64,000 nucleotides of DNA from an uncultured beta proteobacterium. Its GTDB lineage: Bacteria > Pseudomonadota > Gammaproteobacteria > Burkholderiales > SG8-39. The stretch covers positions 1 to 64,000 of the forward strand of contig CAIYPG010000064.1 of assembly GCA_903928055.1 (NCBI GenBank), written 5' to 3'. The notes beneath the pieces were generated by a model. The model searched no databases. It was not told the origin of the DNA and worked only from the letters and a program-made list of their open reading frames with translations. Below are positions 35,703 to 44,813 of this stretch, in pieces. Positions within the stretch are counted from its first letter, which is position 1. Each line of letters begins with the position of its first letter. Both the position numbers and the translations under genes were made by a program.

Positions 35703-36791
35703 ATGAGCCGCATCCTCGAACCGGTGATTTTCCGCAATGGCGCGCAGGCCAAGAACCGGGTGGCGCTTGCCGCCATGACGAACGGCCAGAGCAATGTCGA
35801 TGGCACGCTCGGTGAGGATGAACTGCGCTGGTTGGAAATGCGCGCCAAGGGAGGCTTTGGCATCATCGCCACCTGTGCGGTGCATGTTTCCAAGCACGGG
35901 CAGGGCTGGCCGGGCGAACTGGGCATCTTTGACGATGCGCATATTCCCGGGTTGAAGCGCGTGGCCGATGCGATCTGCGAATACGGATCGCTGCCCATGG
36001 CGCAGATTTTCCACGGCGGCCTGCGTGCCGACCGCTCGGTGTCGGGCACGCAGCCGTGGAGCGCGAGTGACGCCACAGAAGTTGGCAACGACAGTGGTGC
36101 GCGCGCCGCGACCGGGCAGGACATCGAAGGTGTGATCGCGGATTTCGCCGAGGCCGCACGGCGCGCCTGCAAGGCCGGCATGGCCGGGGTGGAAATCCAC
36201 GGGGCGCACGGCTACCTCCTGACGCAGTTCCTCAGCCGCACCGAAAACCGCCGCACCGATGCCTGGGGCGGCACACTGGAGAAGCGTGCCCGGCTGATGC
36301 GTGAAGTCACGCGTGCAGTGCGTGCCGCGGTGCCCGAGCAGTTCATCGTCGGCGTGCGCCTCTCGCCGGAGGACAACGGCAATGCCCGCGGCCTTGACCT
36401 TGACGAGAACCTGCAACTGGCGCACTGGCTGGTCGAGGACGGCATCGATTTCCTGCACCTGTCGCTGTGGGATTACACGAAGAACACCACCAAGCGCCCG
36501 GAGCGGCACGCCCTGCAGGAATTCCGTGCCGTCGTGCCGCAGGATGTGCCGATATTCGTGGCGGGGCAGATCTGGACGCGCGACGATGGCGAAAAGGCGC
36601 TGGCACTCGGCGCCGATGTCATTGCCCTCGGTCGCTCGGCGATCGTGAATCCCGATTGGCCGCGCCACGTGACCGATGCACACTGGCAGCCTCAACGGCC
36701 GCCGGTCACAGCCGCGCAACTGCAGTCCTGGGGGCTGAACGAAACGTTCATCAACCGCATGCGGGGGCGGAAGGATTTTGTTGCAGGGTGA
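35703..36791 (+). CDS. Old Yellow Enzyme-family NAD(P)H:flavin oxidoreductase
   Basis: 362 residues, single FMN-binding TIM barrel without the C-terminal Fe-S/FAD domains of 2,4-dienoyl-CoA reductases. Motifs: ALAAMTNGQS near the N-terminus, AQIFHGGLRADR, GVEIHGAHGYLLTQFLSRTENRRTDAWGG with the substrate-binding His pair, and ALGADVIALGRSAI for the FMN phosphate. It probably reduces activated C=C bonds of alpha,beta-unsaturated carbonyls. The open frame extends to 35577, but the ATG at 35703 begins the conserved part. It is 43 bases from the ATPase stop; co-transcription is possible. Confidence 0.88.
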   Translation: MSRILEPVIFRNGAQAKNRVALAAMTNGQSNVDGTLGEDELRWLEMRAKGGFGIIATCAVHVSKHGQGWPGELGIFDDAHIPGLKRVADAICEYGSLPMAQIFHGGLRADRSVSGTQPWSASDATEVGNDSGARAATGQDIEGVIADFAEAARRACKAGMAGVEIHGAHGYLLTQFLSRTENRRTDAWGGTLEKRARLMREVTRAVRAAVPEQFIVGVRLSPEDNGNARGLDLDENLQLAHWLVEDGIDFLHLSLWDYTKNTTKRPERHALQEFRAVVPQDVPIFVAGQIWTRDDGEKALALGADVIALGRSAIVNPDWPRHVTDAHWQPQRPPVTAAQLQSWGLNETFINRMRGRKDFVAG

Positions 36792-36891
36792 GCGCGGCGT
36801 GTTGCTGATGCCTTAAACTGACCTACAGACCCGATCAAGAACGAGGCCCGGTAAAAAAGGGCCACATGTGTAAAGCCAAAGGAGAGACGCA

Positions 36892-37674
36892 ATGCCCTGG
36901 ATAGATGCAAATGGCGCGAGCCTTCGCTATGAACTGACTGGCTCTGGGAAGGAAACCCTGGTGCTGGTCCATGAGTCCGGTGGATGCCTGGAGAGCTACG
37001 ACGAAGTCGTGGCGGAATTGGGCAGGGATTTTCGCGTGCTGCGCTATGACCAGCGCGGTTTCGGTTTTTCGGAGAAGGCGCGCGAACTGACGCTGGACGG
37101 CGTGGCGGGCGACCTGGCGGGTCTGCTGGATGTGCTGAAAATCACCGCGCCGGTGCATCTGGCCGGCTGTGCCATGGGCAGCGATTTTGCAGTGGCATTT
37201 GCCGTGCGTTATCCCGCACGTGTGTTGAAAATGGCGATTGCCAGCCCGAACATCGGCCCGACCAAGAGCGCCGCGCGCGCCATGGAACGCGCCGTCCAGG
37301 CCGAGCGCGATGGCGTTCGCTCCACCATGAAGGAAAGTCATGACCGTTCCTATCCCGAGCACCTGCGTGCTTTGGATCCGGAACGTTTCCGGCGTTACCA
37401 GGCGCGCTGGGTGTGCAACTCTCCTGCATCTTTTGCGGCTCAGGGAAAGATGATGAGCACCGTCGACCTCACGTCGGACTACCCGAAAATCCGCGCAAAG
37501 ACACTGGTGATCGGCGGGAAATACGACGTGATGCGCACTCAGGAAATGGCAAGGCAGGTGGCCAAGGCCATTCCGGGTTCAGCTTACGTGGATGCCGACA
37601 CCGGCCATTTCATGGCGTTGCAGACGCCGCGGCTCTTCATCGACACGGTGCTGCCGTTCTTCAAGGCGGCCTGA
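36892..37674 (+). CDS. Alpha/beta hydrolase fold protein with Ser-to-Ala elbow
   Basis: 260 residues: VLVHESGGCLESYDEVVAEL, RYDQRGFGFSEK, KTLVIGGKYDVM and DADTGHFMALQTP (H239) are the normal alpha/beta hydrolase blocks. The nucleophile elbow reads GCAMGS (G92-C93-A94-M95-G96), so by alignment the nucleophile is Ala, while the acid and His regions are kept. C93 sits next to the elbow and might substitute, but that is untested. The ribosome site AAAGGAGAGACGC precedes the ATG. It converges on the IclR gene at 37691. Confidence 0.8.
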   Translation: MPWIDANGASLRYELTGSGKETLVLVHESGGCLESYDEVVAELGRDFRVLRYDQRGFGFSEKARELTLDGVAGDLAGLLDVLKITAPVHLAGCAMGSDFAVAFAVRYPARVLKMAIASPNIGPTKSAARAMERAVQAERDGVRSTMKESHDRSYPEHLRALDPERFRRYQARWVCNSPASFAAQGKMMSTVDLTSDYPKIRAKTLVIGGKYDVMRTQEMARQVAKAIPGSAYVDADTGHFMALQTPRLFIDTVLPFFKAA

Positions 37675-37690
37675 AGCGGAAGCGGGCCGC

Positions 37691-38482
37691 TCAGACGGCC
37701 TGCAACTGGGGCGACATTTCGCTGATCAGTTTCGCCCGTTGCTGCGAAATGCGCTGTGCATCGCGGTGGAGCACGGTGGTCAGCTTCTCCAGCCGACCCT
37801 CGGCGTATTGCGCCAGCGGTCCCATGACGCTGACGGCGCCGAAGGGCTGCCCGGCCGCATTGAGCAGCGGCACCGCCAGGGCGCCCAGGCCCGGAACCAC
37901 GTCACCGAGGCTGATGCCGTAGCCGAGTTGCTCGGACTCCCTGAAGATTTTCCGGTACACCGCCACCCGGCGTTTCAGTGAATCGGTGTTGGCATTGACC
38001 ACGATGGTGGCCATGATGTCGCGACGCTCGCGCCGGCTCATGGCAAGCAGGATCGCGACCCCTGCGGTGGACAGCGTCAGCGGCCGTCGTGTGCCGATGA
38101 CGGTGAGTGGATTGACGCTGGCGTTTCCGGCGCGATCGATGCAGACCGCTTCATTGCCGGCGCGCAGATGCAGGAACGCGATGCTGTTCAGGCGCCGCGC
38201 GATACTCTCGAGGTCTGCATGCACCGCATCGCGAAAACCCATGTAGGCGGGCAGGGACGTGGCCAACTCGAACAGCAGCGGACCGGGGATGTAGCGCCGG
38301 TCTTCGCTGCGCTGCCTCAGCAGGCGTTCAGCGACCAGGCACTTCAGCATGCGATGCGCGGTGGTCTTTTCGAGGCAGCAATACTGTGCAAGATCGCCCA
38401 GCCGCCAGCCGATGTCGCGACGCTCGGCCACCGCCTTGAGCAGCAGCACCGAACGCTGGATGCTTTGGGTTCCTTTGCGCAT
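37691..38482 (-). CDS. IclR-family transcriptional regulator
   Basis: 263 residues. Winged HTH (SIQRSVLLLKAVAERRDIGWRLGDLAQYCCLEKTTAHRMLKCLVAERLL), followed by the effector domain with IAFLHLRAGNEAVCIDRAG, RRPLTLSTAGVAILLAMS and GDVVPGLGALAVPLLNAAGQPFGAVSVMG. It is the second gene of a leftward pair with a Bug receptor (8-base gap), an arrangement where the regulator likely senses the receptor's ligand and controls the divergent two-domain CoA-transferase at 39611. ATG 38482 is preferred to TTG 38485. Confidence 0.92.
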   Translation of the reverse strand: MRKGTQSIQRSVLLLKAVAERRDIGWRLGDLAQYCCLEKTTAHRMLKCLVAERLLRQRSEDRRYIPGPLLFELATSLPAYMGFRDAVHADLESIARRLNSIAFLHLRAGNEAVCIDRAGNASVNPLTVIGTRRPLTLSTAGVAILLAMSRRERRDIMATIVVNANTDSLKRRVAVYRKIFRESEQLGYGISLGDVVPGLGALAVPLLNAAGQPFGAVSVMGPLAQYAEGRLEKLTTVLHRDAQRISQQRAKLISEMSPQLQAV

Positions 38483-38490
38483 CAACGGCC

Positions 38491-39483
38491 TTATTCCTCC
38501 AGCTTGATGTTGTTTTCCTCGACCACCTTGCGCCAGCGCACATATTCCGTCGAGATGGTCTTGGCGAATTCCTCAGGCGTACTGCCGACCAGCACGGTGT
38601 ATTCGGACTCGAACTTCTTCACCAGGTCGGGGGACTTCGCGACTTTCGCGAATTCCGCGCTGAGGCGGTTGACGATGGCCGGCGGCGTTTTCGCCGGCGC
38701 GAGGTAGCCGGACCAGCTCGGGTATTCAAAGCCGGGCACGCCCTGCTCGGCGACAGTCTTCAGGTCGGGCATGGCGCCGGCACGGTCGGTGCCGAGGTTC
38801 GCGATGGCCTTCAGCTTGCCCGATTTCACCAGCGGCATGCCGATGAAGGTGATGGCGGGGGCGGCCTGCACGCGGCCGGCGATCATGTCGGTGTACATGG
38901 GGCCGGAACCTTTGTAGTGCACGAAGGTCACCTCGGTCTTGCTCAGGCTGTGCAGCCAGGCGCCCACGATATGGTAGATGCCGCCGGAGCCGGTGGTGCC
39001 GAAATTGATCTTGCCCGGATTCGCCCTGGCATAGGCGAGGTATTCGGGAAAGGTGTTGAACGGCGCCGAGGGGCTGACCAGCAGCATCGACGAGTTGCGG
39101 ATCATCAGAGATACCGGTGCGAAATCCTTCACCGGATCGTAGGGCACCTTGTCCAGCGGCGAGAACGCAGGCAGCACGCCAAACGAGGTACTCACCGAAA
39201 CCAGCGTGTAGCCGTCGGGTGCGGATTTGGCGACATACACCGTGCCGATCGCGCCGCCGGCGCCGGCCTTGTAGTCGACGAGGATGGGCTGGCCGAGCGC
39301 TTCGGTGAGCTTGGGCGAATACAGGCGGGTCTGCACGTCCTGCGAAGAGCCGGGCGTGGAAGGGATGACCACGGTGATGGGCTTTGTCGGGAAGGCCTGC
39401 GCCCAGGCACCCAGCGGCAATGCGGAAACAACAGCCGAAACCAGTGTGACCCCAATGGGGTGCTTCAATCGGAACAGGTGCAT
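38491..39483 (-). CDS. Bug/TctC-family periplasmic receptor
   Basis: 330 residues. Signal peptide (GVTLVSAVVSALPLGAWA), FPTKPITVVIPSTPGSSQDVQTRL (SSQD for the usual GGxxD), DYKAGAGGAIGTVYV, DGYTLVS, HYKGSGPMYTDMIAGR and terminal WRKVVEENNIKLEE. Related to the receptors at 28281 and 41924. A strong ribosome site (AAGGAGGAGAATCC) precedes the start at 39483. It diverges from the CoA-transferase at 39611, with a 127-bp shared promoter region. Confidence 0.93.
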   Translation of the reverse strand: MHLFRLKHPIGVTLVSAVVSALPLGAWAQAFPTKPITVVIPSTPGSSQDVQTRLYSPKLTEALGQPILVDYKAGAGGAIGTVYVAKSAPDGYTLVSVSTSFGVLPAFSPLDKVPYDPVKDFAPVSLMIRNSSMLLVSPSAPFNTFPEYLAYARANPGKINFGTTGSGGIYHIVGAWLHSLSKTEVTFVHYKGSGPMYTDMIAGRVQAAPAITFIGMPLVKSGKLKAIANLGTDRAGAMPDLKTVAEQGVPGFEYPSWSGYLAPAKTPPAIVNRLSAEFAKVAKSPDLVKKFESEYTVLVGSTPEEFAKTISTEYVRWRKVVEENNIKLEE

Positions 39484-39562
39484 GGATTCTCCTCCTTGTG
39501 GATATCTTGTCAGGAAGAATACTCCACCCCTGCCTGTCCGGCACGATGGTCCTCGTCGAGTG

Positions 39563-39584
39563 TGATAGCTTTGGACACATATCA
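39563..39584. promoter_or_regulatory. Inverted repeat TGATA-N12-TATCA in the divergent region
   Basis: Perfect 5-bp arms in the 127-bp gap between the Bug/IclR pair and the two-domain CoA-transferase, 27 bases upstream of the latter. It is a possible operator of the neighbouring IclR protein. Arms are short, so confidence is low. Confidence 0.3.
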
Positions 39585-39610
39585 GAACCCACACAATCAA
39601 AGGAGAGAAC

Positions 39611-41833
39611 ATGCCGGGTGCTCTGGAGGGAATTCGCGTCATCGATTTCGGGCAGTACATTGCCGGCCCCATGGCGGCCATGCTGCTGGGCGACCAGGGA
39701 GCGGACGTGATCCGTGTCGATCCGCCGGGCGGGCCGCGCTGGAATCCCTCGGGCAACGCCACCTGGAACCGCAACAAGCGCAGCATTGTCCTCGACCTGA
39801 AAACCGACGAAGGCCGTGAAACCGCGCGCCAGTTGATCGCCGGTGCCGACGTGGTGGTCGAGAACTTCCGGCCCGGCGTGATGCAGCGCCTCGGGCTGGG
39901 GGCGGCGGAGATGACTGCGGCGAACCCGCGCCTCATCTATTGTTCGCTGCCGGGCTTCGGCTCGGACGACCCGCGGGCGCAGGTGCGCGCCTGGGAAGGG
40001 GTGCTCGGCGCGGCCACCGGTGCGTATCGGGCTGGTGCAGCGAGCAAGGGCCAGCCGGTCTACACCGTGATCCCCTATGGATCGGCGTATGGGGCATTTC
40101 TCTGCGCTGTCACTGTGGCCATGGCGCTGAATGCCCGGGCGCGTTCAGGCGTGGGGCAACGTGTGGAGATTCCGCTGTTCGACGCAACGTTCACCGTGGT
40201 TGGTGCACGCGGCCTGCTGGTAAACGGCAAGCCGGAGGAGGAACCGGATTTCAATTGGAGCCGGCAACTGCCCTGCAAGGACGGGCGCTGGTTCATGTAC
40301 GTGGCGAACAACAAGAAGTTCGAGGCCTTCATCAAGGCCATTGGCATGGACAAGTGGCGCGATGCCAAATTGCCTGCAAAGGAGCTTGCCCAGAAATTCG
40401 ACGAAGTGATGCGCACCCGCACCGCGAAGGAATGGGAGGACATCGTGGCCGAGATCGGCTCCGAAGGCGTGATCCTCCACACCAGTGCGGAATGGCTGAA
40501 GCATCCGCAGGCACTGGAATCGAAAATCATTGCCGACTTTGAGGATCCGGAACTGGGGAAATTCCGCGGGCCCGGCATCAATTCGCGCTTGTCGCTGACG
40601 TCGGGATCGGTGCGCTCGCCGCGGCCGAAGACGGACGCGCATCGCGCCGAGATCCTGAAGGAACTGGCCGCCGCCAAGCCGGCGAACACGCAAGCAGGGG
40701 GCGAAGTGCTGCGTGCCGCGCTGCAGGGCGTGAAAGTCGTGGACCTGTGCATCGTGCTGGCCGGCCCGACCTGCGGGCGCACCATGGCCGAGTTCGGTGC
40801 CGACGTGATCAAGATCGACAGCCCGCATCGCGACCCGGTATTGCGCCACAACGACATCAATCGCGGCAAACGCAGCGTGCTCATCGACCTGAAGACGAAG
40901 GAGGGGCTGGAGATTTTCTGGAAGCTGGTGGACCAGGCCGACGTGGTGCTGCAGAACTTCCGCAGCGGCATTGCCGAGGCGCTGGGCATCGGCTACGAGC
41001 AGGTGCGTGCCCGCCGGCCGGACATCATCTATGGCTCCATGAACACTTTCGGCCATGTCGGCCCCTACGCCGGTCGTCCTGGCCACGAACAGATCGGCCA
41101 GGCGGTATCCGGCATGCAGGTGCGCTATGGCTCCGAGAAGCCGGCCACCGCACCGTTTGCGGCAAACGACTACGGCACCGGCCTCATGTCCTGTTATGGC
41201 GTGGCACTGGCGCTGCTGCACAAGCGCCGCACCGGCCAGGGGCAGTTCGTGGACAGCGCACTGGCCTATACCGCGACCATGCTGCAATCGGCGCTGCTGC
41301 AGGATTATCCGGGCAAGGAATGGAACGAGCCGCACGGCCAGGACGCCAAGGGCAGCGGACCGCTGAACCGGCTTTATCAGGCCAAGGACGACTGGCTGTT
41401 CCTTGCCGCGCGGCCGGGTGAGCTGGCGGCCTGCAGTGAACTGTCCGACCTCGCCGGCGCAACCGGGGCTGCCCTGGAGAAATCACTGGAAGAGCGCCTG
41501 CGCAGCCGCAGCGTCGCGGAATGGGTGACGCTGCTGACGAAGGCCGGCATCGGCGCACATCGCCTGGTGCCCGACCTTGTGGAACTGATGACGGATCCGC
41601 TGGTGGTAGCGCGCGGCCTCGCGGTGACGCGCGACCACGAAGGCTTCGGGCCGATCACCACTACCGCACCCGGCGTCCGCCTGTCAGGCACGCCGATGGT
41701 GATTGGCCGTCCCGCCGCGAAACCCGGCACCGACATCGCCAGCGTGCTGGCGGAAATCGGCATGGCGGATCAGCTTGAGCGTTTAATCCGCGAAGGTGTT
41801 GTGGCGGTGGATGGGGTCAAGGCGGGCTGCTGA
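39611..41833 (+). CDS. Two-domain CaiB/BaiF (class III) CoA-transferase
   Basis: 740 residues, paralogue of the gene at 82 with the same two-domain plan (domains about 1-350 and 370-735) and near-identical long segments such as the start RVIDFGQYIAGPMAAMLLGD. Again both expected catalytic Asp positions are Glu (E129 in RAWEGVLG; E493 in RPGHEQIGQ). It is a cytoplasmic CoA transferase or related CoA-ester enzyme; substrate unknown. Start preceded by AAAGGAGAGAAC. Flanked by Bug genes on both sides (38491 and 41924), either of which could deliver its acid. Confidence 0.9.
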   Translation: MPGALEGIRVIDFGQYIAGPMAAMLLGDQGADVIRVDPPGGPRWNPSGNATWNRNKRSIVLDLKTDEGRETARQLIAGADVVVENFRPGVMQRLGLGAAEMTAANPRLIYCSLPGFGSDDPRAQVRAWEGVLGAATGAYRAGAASKGQPVYTVIPYGSAYGAFLCAVTVAMALNARARSGVGQRVEIPLFDATFTVVGARGLLVNGKPEEEPDFNWSRQLPCKDGRWFMYVANNKKFEAFIKAIGMDKWRDAKLPAKELAQKFDEVMRTRTAKEWEDIVAEIGSEGVILHTSAEWLKHPQALESKIIADFEDPELGKFRGPGINSRLSLTSGSVRSPRPKTDAHRAEILKELAAAKPANTQAGGEVLRAALQGVKVVDLCIVLAGPTCGRTMAEFGADVIKIDSPHRDPVLRHNDINRGKRSVLIDLKTKEGLEIFWKLVDQADVVLQNFRSGIAEALGIGYEQVRARRPDIIYGSMNTFGHVGPYAGRPGHEQIGQAVSGMQVRYGSEKPATAPFAANDYGTGLMSCYGVALALLHKRRTGQGQFVDSALAYTATMLQSALLQDYPGKEWNEPHGQDAKGSGPLNRLYQAKDDWLFLAARPGELAACSELSDLAGATGAALEKSLEERLRSRSVAEWVTLLTKAGIGAHRLVPDLVELMTDPLVVARGLAVTRDHEGFGPITTTAPGVRLSGTPMVIGRPAAKPGTDIASVLAEIGMADQLERLIREGVVAVDGVKAGC

Positions 41834-41887
41834 TACCTCTGGCTGTTTCCCCCTTGTGAAAGGGGACCGACGCGACGTAGTCGAGCG

Positions 41888-41915
41888 GGGGGATTTCACC
41901 CGGTCGAAATCCCCC
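41888..41915. terminator. Hairpin between convergent genes (bidirectional terminator-like)
   Basis: A 10-bp perfect stem GGGGGATTTC/GAAATCCCCC with an 8-base loop lies between the convergent CoA-transferase (ends 41833) and Bug gene (ends 41924). There is no T-run, so termination is inferred from position and stem strength. The preceding CCCTTGTGAAAGGGG makes a second small hairpin. Confidence 0.5.
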
Positions 41916-41923
41916 GGCGCAGA

Positions 41924-42901
41924 TTAGTCGGACAGTTTGATTCCGGTGTCCTTGAGGAATTTCAGCCAGTGGGCCTGCTCATAGGCCAGCAGTTTGCCGA
42001 ATTCCTCCGGCGTGCTGCCCACCGGCAATATGCCGTCGCTGCCGAGTTTTTCGGTGACGGCGGACATCTTCAGCGCCTTGACGAAATCCCGGTTCAGTTT
42101 CGCGACAACAGCGGGGGGCATGCCCTTGGGGCCGGTGAAGCCCATCCAGCTGCTGAAGTCGTAGCTCGGCACAGTCTCGGTGATCGATGGCAGGTCGGGC
42201 ATGTTCGGCATGCGCTCCTTTGAGGTCACACCGAGGCCGCGCACCTTGCCGGTCTTGATGGCCTGCAGTGCGTTGACCGGTGTGGTGGCCGTGGCCTGGA
42301 CGCGCCCGGCGTAAAGATCAGGAATGAAGGCACCGGTGGACTTGTAATGCACGAACGTCACTTCAGTATTGGTGGCGTAGTGCAGCCAGGCGCCGGGCAG
42401 GTGGGTGGAGCCGCCCGCGCCGCCGGTGGAGTAATTGATCTTGCCGGGATTGGCCTTGGCATAGGCAAGGTATTCGGCGACGGATTTTACCGGCAGCGAC
42501 GGATGCACCATGAGGATCAGCGGCCGTTTGCTCATCAGCACGATGGGCGTGAAGTCCTTCACCGGGTCGTAGGTGAGCTCGGGATAGCTGATCGGCGCAA
42601 GGACATTGCCGAGGATGGTCTGCATGATCGTGTAGCCGTCCGGTGCGGCTCGCGCCACCTGCGCGGCACCGATCGTGCCGGCGGCGCCAGGACGGTTCTC
42701 GATCACGATGCTGTAGCCCTCGTTGTCGAGGATCTTCTGGGCATACATGCGTGTCTCGGTCTCGGTTCCGCCGCCGGGGGCGAGCGGAATGATGAGCGTG
42801 ATGGCCTTGTTGGGAAAGTTGGCCTGCGACAGGGCTGTCGTGGGGGCCAGCACGATGCCTGCCATGAGTGCCGCCGCCATCTGTAATGGTTTGCGCTGCA
42901 T
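41924..42901 (-). CDS. Bug/TctC-family periplasmic receptor
   Basis: 325 residues. Signal peptide (MAAALMAGIVLAPTTALS), FPNKAITLIIPLAPGGGTETETRMYAQKI, ENRPGAAGTIGAAQV, DGYTIMQT, HYKSTGAFIPDLYAGR and terminal KFLKDTGIKLSD. Same TETETRM variant as at 28281. A GGAGGAG ribosome site precedes the start at 42901. It converges on the CoA-transferase; upstream is a 484-bp gap shared with the lyase gene at 43386. Confidence 0.93.
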   Translation of the reverse strand: MQRKPLQMAAALMAGIVLAPTTALSQANFPNKAITLIIPLAPGGGTETETRMYAQKILDNEGYSIVIENRPGAAGTIGAAQVARAAPDGYTIMQTILGNVLAPISYPELTYDPVKDFTPIVLMSKRPLILMVHPSLPVKSVAEYLAYAKANPGKINYSTGGAGGSTHLPGAWLHYATNTEVTFVHYKSTGAFIPDLYAGRVQATATTPVNALQAIKTGKVRGLGVTSKERMPNMPDLPSITETVPSYDFSSWMGFTGPKGMPPAVVAKLNRDFVKALKMSAVTEKLGSDGILPVGSTPEEFGKLLAYEQAHWLKFLKDTGIKLSD

Positions 42902-43385
42902 GATTTCTCCTCCTTGTGGATGATCTCGTGCGGGGAGAACTATAGACCCCCAGCCGGCCGATGGCGAGTTATCGCTCTCGGCTATCCGCCCATTTGAAAT
43001 TCAAATACAGCGGGGCCATCGGCGTTGTCGCCTGGCGTCGGGGCGGGTGATGAAAATCCCGGAAACTTGTCGCACCAGTGCTTAATAATGTCCCATGCGG
43101 GGTTTATCAGGATCGCCGCTGTGAAGGGTTGTGCCGAGTGGCGCTGATCACCCAGAGCCATAATGGGAAGATGCCGGATGCGCCGGAGTGCCGGAAGGCG
43201 TGATGCGTTGAAGGGGTGATTGCAGGGAGCCCGGCGCATGCTATGGTTGCCGGTGGGCGTCGCGTGGCGATGTTGGGACGCAGTGCCGGCTGACGCAGGT
43301 TTTCTGATTTATCATGATAATAACTTCCATGTGAAGTTGCATGAATAAACGGAATTACAACTAAAACGATCATAATGGAGTGAAA
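42902..43385. other. 484-bp divergent intergenic region, no gene seen
   Basis: Lies between the leftward Bug gene and the rightward lyase gene and must hold both promoters. The left part is ordinary GC-rich sequence with no supported open frame. The right 80 bases become AT-rich and carry two inverted repeats, listed separately. I see no RNA gene here. Confidence 0.55.
43309..43338. promoter_or_regulatory. Two adjacent inverted repeats upstream of the lyase gene
   Basis: A perfect 12-bp palindrome TTATCATGATAA (43309-43320) is followed directly by AACTTC-CATGT-GAAGTT (43322-43338), 48-77 bases upstream of the start at 43386. Two palindromes side by side in an AT-rich patch suit a repressor or activator site. 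No regulator gene is adjacent. Confidence 0.5.
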
Positions 43386-44750
43386 ATGGCATCTGGCGTA
43401 TTCGACGACGCATTGCTCAAGCATCTGTGGAGCACCGAGGAACTCAGGAACATCTTCAGCGACCGCAACCGCGTGGCGAAGTGGTATGCCTTCGAGGCGG
43501 CGCTGGCGATCGAGCAGGCTGAGATGGGAATCATTCCGAAGAAGGCGGCCGACGAGATCGTACGGAATGCCTCGGTTGACAAGGTGGACATCGAGAAGAT
43601 TGCCGCCGAGATCCGCCGCATCAAGCACCCGCTGGTGCCCACGCTGAAGGCCGTGGAGGCGCTGTGCAAGGACGGCCTGGGCGAATACATCCATTTCGGC
43701 CCGACCACGCAGGATGTGCTGGACACCGGCACGATGCTGCAGATGAAGGACGCGCATGCCGTCTATCTGCGCGACATGAAGGCAGTGGGCAAGGCGCTGG
43801 TGAAACTGTGCGAAGCGCATCGCGACACGCCCATGGTCGGCCGCTCGCACGGCGTGCAAGCCTTGCCGATCACGTTCGGCCACAAGGCGGCGATCTGGCT
43901 GTCCGAGATGGGGCGCAACTACGAGCGCCTGAAGGACCTGGAGAAGCGCACCTTCGTCGGTGGCCTGGTGGGTGCAGTCGGTACCCAGGCATCGCTCGGC
44001 GACAAGGCGCCGGAGCTGGAGGCGCGCGTCATGAAGCGCCTCGGCCTTGGCGTTGCCGACATCAACTGGCAGCCTGCACGTGACCGCTTTGCCGAGTATG
44101 CCTCGGTGCTCGCCATCATCGGCGGCACGCTCGGCAAGATTGCCAATGAAATCGTGATCCTCGAGCATACCGAGATCGGCGAGCTGTATGAACCGTTCAG
44201 CGACGGCAAGGTGGGTTCATCGACCATGCCGCACAAGCGCAACCCGTCAAGCTGCGAAGCCGTGGTCGGCGTGAGCCGCGCGATCCGCTACAACGCCGCG
44301 ATGGTGGTCGAGGGGATGGTGATCGAGCATGAACGCGACGGTTCGTCGTGGCGCGCCGAGTGGAAGGCTCTGCCGGAGTCCTGCCTGATGATGGGCGGCA
44401 TGCTGGCGGCGATGAAGTACGTGCTCGAAGGGCTGGTCATCGATGCGCCGCAGATGCGCGCGAACCTGGACCGCCTCGGCGGCTTCCTGCTGTCCGAGCG
44501 CGTCATGTTCGTGCTGTCCGAGAAGGTCGGCAAGCAGACGGCGCATGAGCTGGTCTATGAGGCTTCCATGCACGGCATTGAGCAGGGCGTGAGTTTCGAG
44601 AAGTCGCTGATGGAGAACAAGAAGGTGCGGGATGCGCTGACTGTTCAGGAAGTGCGCGCCGTCCTCGATCCGGTGAACTACCTCGGCCATGCGCCGGCCA
44701 TCGTCGATCGCGTGGTGGCTGAGCAGCGTGCCAAGGGCTGGATGGACTGA
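43386..44750 (+). CDS. Fumarase/aspartase-superfamily lyase (adenylosuccinate lyase-like)
   Basis: 454 residues with the superfamily signature GSSTMPHKRNP and the catalytic-region blocks GEYIHFGPTTQDVLDTG and GRSHGVQALPITFGHKAA. The domain order is that of adenylosuccinate lyase, including a C-terminal ADSL_C-like helical part. Its setting, next to Bug and CapA-like genes and away from purine genes, suggests a catabolic C-N or C-O lyase acting on a fumarate adduct, or a carboxymuconate-type cycloisomerase, rather than purine synthesis. ATG 43386 follows GGAGTGAAA; GTG 43380 is an alternative. Confidence 0.85.
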   Translation: MASGVFDDALLKHLWSTEELRNIFSDRNRVAKWYAFEAALAIEQAEMGIIPKKAADEIVRNASVDKVDIEKIAAEIRRIKHPLVPTLKAVEALCKDGLGEYIHFGPTTQDVLDTGTMLQMKDAHAVYLRDMKAVGKALVKLCEAHRDTPMVGRSHGVQALPITFGHKAAIWLSEMGRNYERLKDLEKRTFVGGLVGAVGTQASLGDKAPELEARVMKRLGLGVADINWQPARDRFAEYASVLAIIGGTLGKIANEIVILEHTEIGELYEPFSDGKVGSSTMPHKRNPSSCEAVVGVSRAIRYNAAMVVEGMVIEHERDGSSWRAEWKALPESCLMMGGMLAAMKYVLEGLVIDAPQMRANLDRLGGFLLSERVMFVLSEKVGKQTAHELVYEASMHGIEQGVSFEKSLMENKKVRDALTVQEVRAVLDPVNYLGHAPAIVDRVVAEQRAKGWMD

Positions 44751-44813
44751 GCGCAGGGTTTTCAGGGGGTATCCCGGGAAGAATCCTGATATTTTCGGCG
44801 CGATCCTTCCGCT

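Noticed and set aside
43386-44750. Lyase as the housekeeping purine enzyme PurB
   Set aside because: Its motifs are superfamily-wide, it has no purine-gene neighbours, and it sits in a receptor-linked catabolic cassette, so the purB symbol would over-call it.
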